A stretch of DNA of 7,224 bases from Clostridia bacterium. Its GTDB lineage: Bacteria; Bacillota; Clostridia; Christensenellales; Aristaeellaceae. Shown here one piece after another: positions 4,701 to 7,224 of this stretch. The position numbers were made by a program, and so were the translations under genes. The number at the start of each line of letters is the position of its first letter. The stretch's first letter is position 1. Under the pieces are notes generated by a model. It saw nothing but the letters and a program-made list of their open reading frames with translations, did no database searches and was not told where the DNA came from. The stretch covers positions 1-7,224 of the forward strand of contig JAFPYA010000075.1 of NCBI GenBank assembly GCA_017412445.1, given 5' to 3'.

Positions 4701-7224
4701 ATGACAAGAACACAAAACAGAAACCGGACAAACGCGCGCTCAACGCAAAGCCGCAAGGGCGCGAAAACGAACACAAAGTCCCGAAACACTTCCGCAAGGA
4801 CAAATTCGCGCGGCAAAAACGAGCGCGGCGCAAAGCAGGCAAACCCAAACGACGCAAGAGGCGTGATATTGGGGCTTGTTTGTGTTATAGCCGCAATACT
4901 CCATTTTACGGGCGACAGCAATGGCTTTTTTACGGGGCTGCATAACCTCGCCGACGGGCTGATGGGCAGTCTCAGCATTGTTGTGCCCATACTGCTCGGC
5001 TGGCTGTGCGTAAGAGCCTTCAGAGCCTCGCATCGCGGTGAAACGGGCGTGAAATGGATTATTGCACCCGTGCTCGAGGTAATGTGCCTGCTGACCATAG
5101 TGCAGAGCTTCCACGTGGATAAGCTGCGCGAAACGCTGAGCATCGAGGGCTATTTTAACTTCATAGGCCACGCCTACGGCGCCAGGCTCGGCGGCGGCGT
5201 GCTCGGCTCCATTGTCGGCTATCCGCTTACCCGCGTGCTCACCGAGTGGGGCGTGCTGGTGGTGTTTACGGCGCTGATGATTTTCATACTTCACAGCGAC
5301 GGGCTGATTTCGGTATTCAATATCGCTTCGTTTTTATCCGCGAAGGGTCGCGCTGCAGGCAAAAAGATAGGCGATGTCGCAGGCGACGTGGGTCACAGGG
5401 TCTCCGACAGCATCAGAATCCGCGCAGCGGAGCGCAAGCAAAGCGAAGAGAAACTTTTTATAGATGATATATACAAAGGTGACGGCGAACAGGGCGTAGA
5501 GGCCTACGACCTTTCAAAGGGCAGCAGGCGCAAAACCAAGGTAACTCAGGTCAACGCTGTGGGCGACGAGCTCGTGGTGCCGGAGGTAAAGCCCGCCACG
5601 AATAAAACAGGCAAGCGCGCAAAGAGCGAGGACACCGAAGCCTATCGCCGCTACGAGAGCACCCCCGATATACTCGAGGAGCTCAGAAACGAGGATCCCA
5701 AGGCGCGCAACGACAAGTTCATGCGCGACGCCCTGAGCGACCATTCGGCGCCAAGAAAGCCGGTTCTGACCTTCGACTACACGCCCAATAGCGAAAAATC
5801 CGCCCGTAAGACCGATGCGCCCCAAAAGACCGCGGAGGCAAAGGCATATTCATTTGAGAAAAACGACGATATTAAGCCGAGCGCCGCAAAGGCCGAGACC
5901 TCCCCTGACAGGCCGAAGCAGCCTCAGCAGCCTAAGCCTTCCTTCTTCGATAAGCCCGTGGACGATGCGGGCGGAAACAAGACCGTAAGGCAGAACACCG
6001 AGCAGGGCAAGCCCGGCGACACGACCTACGTAAAGCCGCCCATGGCAAAAGAGACCGAAGTCTCGTCCGGCTGGCAGACCGTAAAGTGCGTGCAAAGCCC
6101 CGTAATGAGCGCGGGCAAGCCGCAAAATGCCCTTGACAAAGCCCAGAGCGAAGCCCCCAAGGCGCGCCAGGCCGCGGAGGCGCCCAAGCCCGAAAGGGTC
6201 TACTACTATCCGCCCATGGAGCTTATGGAAAGCGGCGGCTACGGCAACGCGGACAGGGGCATAATCAGCGCCGACAAGGACAGGGAGAGGGCGGAGATAC
6301 TCGTAAACAAGCTCAAGGACTTCTCCATCCCCGTAAAGCTCACGGGCATTTCACACGGCCCTGCGGTCACGCGCTTTGAGGTGCTGCCCGCGCCTAACAT
6401 AAAGGTGAGCCGCGTAGCCGCCTTCGCCGACGACATCGCCATGGCGCTTGAGGCCGAGAGCGTGCGCATAGAGGCGCCTATCCCCGGCAAGAACGCCGTG
6501 GGTGTCGAGGTGCCCAACATCAAAAAGGAAGTCGTCCACCTCAGGGACGTGCTTGAGTCCAACGAAGCGCGGCGCAACAACAAGCGCCTCATGGTGGGTC
6601 TGGGCAAGGACAACGCCGGCAAGTACATAGTTGCGGATCTGGGCAGCATGCCTCACGTGCTTATCGCCGGTCAGACCGGTTCAGGTAAGAGCGTGTGTAT
6701 AAACGCGATGATCATCTCGATACTTTATCGCTCAAACCCGGATGAAGTAAAGATGATTATGATTGACCCCAAGATGGTCGAGCTGGCCGTGTACGGCACC
6801 ATACCGCACCTGCTCGTGCCCGTGGTCACCGACCCCAAGAAGGCCGCCGGCGCGCTCGAATGGGCGGTAGGGGAGATGCAGCGCCGCTACAAGGTGTTTG
6901 CCGAGCACAACGCCAAAAACATAGAGTACTACAACAATCACCTGCCCGAGGGCGAGACCAAGATGCCCCGCATAGTGATAATAATCGACGAGCTGGCCGA
7001 CCTGATGATGACCTCGGCGAGGGATGTCGAGGACGCTATAAACCGTCTGGCACAGCTTGCGCGTGCGGCGGGCATGCACCTCGTGATTGCCACTCAGCGT
7101 CCCTCCGTAAACGTAATCACCGGCCTCATAAAGGCCAACATCCCCACGCGCATTGCCTTCACTGTGGCAAGCGGCGTTGACTCCCGCACGATACTCGACT
7201 CCTACGGCGCCGAGAAGCTGCTTG
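4701..7224 (+). CDS. ftsK: DNA translocase FtsK/SpoIIIE family, 3' end outside the window
   Basis: The reading frame is open from the ATG to the right edge, giving 841 complete codons of an expected roughly 1000. FtsK/SpoIIIE proteins are hexameric ATPases that pump chromosomal DNA through the closing division or sporulation septum. Residues 1-53 are basic and rich in Arg, Asn, Thr and Ser. Membrane segments follow at about 54-71, 86-105, 117-136 and 163-200 (one or two helices). A charged Lys/Pro/Gln/Ala-rich linker spans about 215-500. The motor begins near YYYPPMELM (501-509) and shows GPAVTRFE (553-560), Walker A GQTGSGKS (657-664, Lys663), Walker B IVIIIDE (758-764, Asp763) and ATQRP (797-801). 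The last residues, LDSYGAEKLL, are family-typical. The rest of the motor and the DNA-reading gamma domain lie outside the window. FtsK and SpoIIIE roles cannot be separated from this part. Confidence 0.95.
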   Translation, partial: MTRTQNRNRTNARSTQSRKGAKTNTKSRNTSARTNSRGKNERGAKQANPNDARGVILGLVCVIAAILHFTGDSNGFFTGLHNLADGLMGSLSIVVPILLGWLCVRAFRASHRGETGVKWIIAPVLEVMCLLTIVQSFHVDKLRETLSIEGYFNFIGHAYGARLGGGVLGSIVGYPLTRVLTEWGVLVVFTALMIFILHSDGLISVFNIASFLSAKGRAAGKKIGDVAGDVGHRVSDSIRIRAAERKQSEEKLFIDDIYKGDGEQGVEAYDLSKGSRRKTKVTQVNAVGDELVVPEVKPATNKTGKRAKSEDTEAYRRYESTPDILEELRNEDPKARNDKFMRDALSDHSAPRKPVLTFDYTPNSEKSARKTDAPQKTAEAKAYSFEKNDDIKPSAAKAETSPDRPKQPQQPKPSFFDKPVDDAGGNKTVRQNTEQGKPGDTTYVKPPMAKETEVSSGWQTVKCVQSPVMSAGKPQNALDKAQSEAPKARQAAEAPKPERVYYYPPMELMESGGYGNADRGIISADKDRERAEILVNKLKDFSIPVKLTGISHGPAVTRFEVLPAPNIKVSRVAAFADDIAMALEAESVRIEAPIPGKNAVGVEVPNIKKEVVHLRDVLESNEARRNNKRLMVGLGKDNAGKYIVADLGSMPHVLIAGQTGSGKSVCINAMIISILYRSNPDEVKMIMIDPKMVELAVYGTIPHLLVPVVTDPKKAAGALEWAVGEMQRRYKVFAEHNAKNIEYYNNHLPEGETKMPRIVIIIDELADLMMTSARDVEDAINRLAQLARAAGMHLVIATQRPSVNVITGLIKANIPTRIAFTVASGVDSRTILDSYGAEKLL

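Noticed and set aside
4661..5294. Overlapping minus-strand open frames opposite the start of ftsK.
   Set aside because: The plus-strand frame has a promoter, a ribosome binding site, membrane helices and a continuous FtsK translation. The antisense products look like compositional shadows.

Overview
The window looks like an ordinary chromosomal segment of a Gram-positive (Bacillota, class Clostridia) bacterium, possibly an uncultured gut-type lineage. The evidence is the GH3 and M18 sequence types, a chromosomal TraX-family membrane protein, an FtsK/SpoIIIE translocase with a long charged linker, GGAGG-type ribosome binding sites and sigma-A-like promoters. Coding DNA is GC-rich while the two non-coding gaps are AT-rich. 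Isoleucine is very often written ATA although the genes are otherwise rich in G and C at third positions. The exact lineage is inference. All genes lie on the + strand.

Layout: 1-224 is an AT-rich leader with a strong sigma-A-type promoter (TTGACA, 17 bp spacer, TAGAAT) and possible operator palindromes, but no gene. Positions 225-2309 encode a cytoplasmic GH3 beta-glycosidase (beta-xylosidase/beta-glucosidase type). One base later, 2311-3189 encodes a TraX-family polytopic membrane protein, and 18 bases after that 3208-4506 encodes an M18 aminopeptidase. A GC-rich hairpin with a T tract at 4526-4553 ends this unit, so the three genes probably form one operon. The gap 4554-4700 carries a separate promoter (TTGCTT, 17 bp, TATAAT) for an ftsK/spoIIIE-type DNA translocase that starts at 4701 and runs off the right edge after 841 codons.

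Functionally, the first and third genes are cytoplasmic hydrolases that would finish degradation of imported oligosaccharides and peptides. The TraX-like protein between them is a predicted membrane acyltransferase of unknown substrate, and no shared pathway is obvious. FtsK is a housekeeping chromosome-segregation motor and is separated from the operon by the terminator and its own promoter.

I see no CRISPR array, RNA gene, insertion sequence, phage gene or clear novel system. The observation most worth checking is in the M18 peptidase: a metal-binding aspartate that is near-invariant in the family appears to be valine (residue 301), while the other ligands are intact.
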